DNA of 64,000 nucleotides from Solemya velum gill symbiont (GTDB lineage: Bacteria; Pseudomonadota; Gammaproteobacteria; Chromatiales; Chromatiaceae): positions 124,001-188,000 of the forward strand of contig NZ_JRAA01000002.1 of the NCBI RefSeq assembly GCF_000787395.1, given 5' to 3'. This document shows, one piece after another, positions 63,370 through 64,000 of this stretch; within the stretch, counting starts at the first letter, position 1; the number at the start of each line of letters is the position of its first letter. Both the position numbers and the translations under genes were made by a program. The notes under the pieces were generated by a model. The model saw only the letters and a list, made by a program, of their open reading frames with translations, was not told the DNA's origin and searched no databases.

Positions 63370-64000
63370 TTATCGCTGGCCCTGATCTCCGGTAAGAGGA
63401 ACAAATACGACGGGCAGAACCTGGCGCGTACGCAGTTTTCCGTCATCACCCTTCTTCACCAGTACCAGTTGTTGCGTCTGGAATGCACCGCCAACCGGCA
63501 CAACCAGGCTGCCACCCGGCTTCAGCTGCTCAATCAATGGCGGCGGTATATTGCCCGCAGCCGCGGTCACAATAATTGCGTCATACGGCGCATGTTCTTT
63601 CCAGCCGTAGTAGCCATCACCATGACGTGAATGAATATTTGCATAGCCCATCTGCTCAAACACTTGCGTTGCCCGTTGATGCAAGGGCTCTATAATTTCT
63701 ATTGTGTAGACTTCTTTGGCCAGTTGCGACAGGACAGCAGCCTGGTAGCCGGAGCCGGTACCGATTTCCAGCACACGATCACCCGGCTTGATCTCAAGCA
63801 GGTCGGTCATCAGGGCGACGATGTAGGGTTGGGAAATCGTCTGCCCGTGGCCAATCGGCAACGGCCTGTTCTTATAGGAGTTATCAAGCTGCTCCTCTGG
63901 CACGAATTGATGTCGAGGGACGTTTCCCATGGCTTCCATCACGCGCTCATCGAACGCTGACTTTTTAATATATGAAGCAGTAAGACGCGCTTCTGCACCG
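63370..64000 (-). CDS. pcm: Protein-L-isoaspartate O-methyltransferase, C-terminal part (5' end outside window)
   Basis: The frame stays open to the right edge (visible N-terminal residues include ARLTASYIKKSAFDERVMEA). Family motifs follow: VPRHQFVPEE, HGQTISQPYIVALMTDLLEI, the SAM-binding VLEIGTGSGYQAAVLSQLAK, and VTAAAGNIPPPLIEQLKPGG. It repairs isoaspartate damage in proteins by methylation. An internal GTG at 63942 is not the start. It is followed by the spermidine-synthase-like gene. Confidence 0.93.
   Translation of the reverse strand, partial: GAEARLTASYIKKSAFDERVMEAMGNVPRHQFVPEEQLDNSYKNRPLPIGHGQTISQPYIVALMTDLLEIKPGDRVLEIGTGSGYQAAVLSQLAKEVYTIEIIEPLHQRATQVFEQMGYANIHSRHGDGYYGWKEHAPYDAIIVTAAAGNIPPPLIEQLKPGGSLVVPVGGAFQTQQLVLVKKGDDGKLRTRQVLPVVFVPLTGDQGQR

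Noticed and set aside
63942-63942. GTG at 63942 as the start of pcm
   Set aside because: The reading frame continues upstream in family-like sequence (ARLTASYIKKSAFDERV), so the true start is outside the window and this codon is internal.

Overview
The window looks like chromosomal DNA of a chemolithotrophic, sulfur-oxidising gammaproteobacterium, of the Chromatiales / Sedimenticola / thiotrophic-symbiont type. The main reasons are the dissimilatory APS reductase operon at the left edge (end of aprM, then aprB and aprA), several sulfur-carrier-type proteins (DsrE, three rhodanese-type domains, SlyD-like), and standard gammaproteobacterial blocks: gyrA-serC-pheA-hisC-tyrA, mutM-ferredoxin-coaD, and neighbouring DUF882 and YcbB-type L,D-transpeptidase genes. 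No tRNA, rRNA, CRISPR array, transposase or phage gene was seen. Genus-level assignment is inference only.

Layout. 1-2.7 kb: end of aprM, then aprB and aprA, closed by strong hairpins. 2.8-7.4 kb: small uncharacterised proteins, an FKBP/SlyD-like isomerase, an inverted pair of related genes, a GNAT/FemAB-like acyltransferase and a YCII protein. 7.6-11.7 kb: an isolated 53-codon gene with a structured leader, nadC, FKBP isomerase, a thioredoxin-like protein, ampD, a BtuF-like binding protein and a YbiX-type hydroxylase. 11.8-14.7 kb: selD and selU (tRNA 2-selenouridine). 14.9-20.2 kb: two tandem large secreted LamG/GEVED-type paralogues. 20.5-23.2 kb: class V aminotransferase, SCO copper chaperone, psd. 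23.2-26.9 kb: FixL/FixJ-like two-component pair and a divergent 63-aa gene. 27.1-31 kb: mutM, ferredoxin, coaD, pterin dehydratase and a secreted DUF255 protein. 31.2-33.6 kb: rubrerythrin, Fe-S CCG protein and DUF3501. 33.9-38.0 kb: a Rad50/SbcC-like ATPase with a membrane hairpin in its coiled coil, its small coupled partner, and an RNase II-family enzyme. 38-40.6 kb: cupin-like protein, ygfZ and a haem lipoprotein. 40.8-48.9 kb: tyrA, hisC, pheA, serA, serC and gyrA. 49-53.8 kb: peptidoglycan enzymes, an MFS transporter and aroC. 54-60 kb: an arsenosugar-type cluster (ArsS radical SAM, two TIGR0428x glycosyltransferases, DsrE, VTT-rhodanese, sterol-desaturase-like) with a divergent ArsR-rhodanese regulator and a 24-bp palindromic operator. 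60-64 kb: DUF302 protein, a membrane spermidine-synthase-like protein and the 3' part of pcm.

How the genes work together. AprBA with its membrane partner oxidises sulfite to APS for energy. The 54-60 kb block combines arsenic biochemistry with sulfane-sulfur handling under a probable ArsR switch, and no arsM is visible in it. The aromatic and serine genes form one tightly packed array. Intergenic spaces carry a family of REP-like palindromic repeats (starting with CGTCA and pyrimidines) and one 151-bp fold-back element.

The most promising uncharacterised unit is the membrane-hairpin SMC-like ATPase with its translationally coupled small partner (33906-35968). After it come the arsenosugar/rhodanese locus, the tandem secreted LamG/GEVED proteins, and the 53-codon gene with its own structured leader and terminator.
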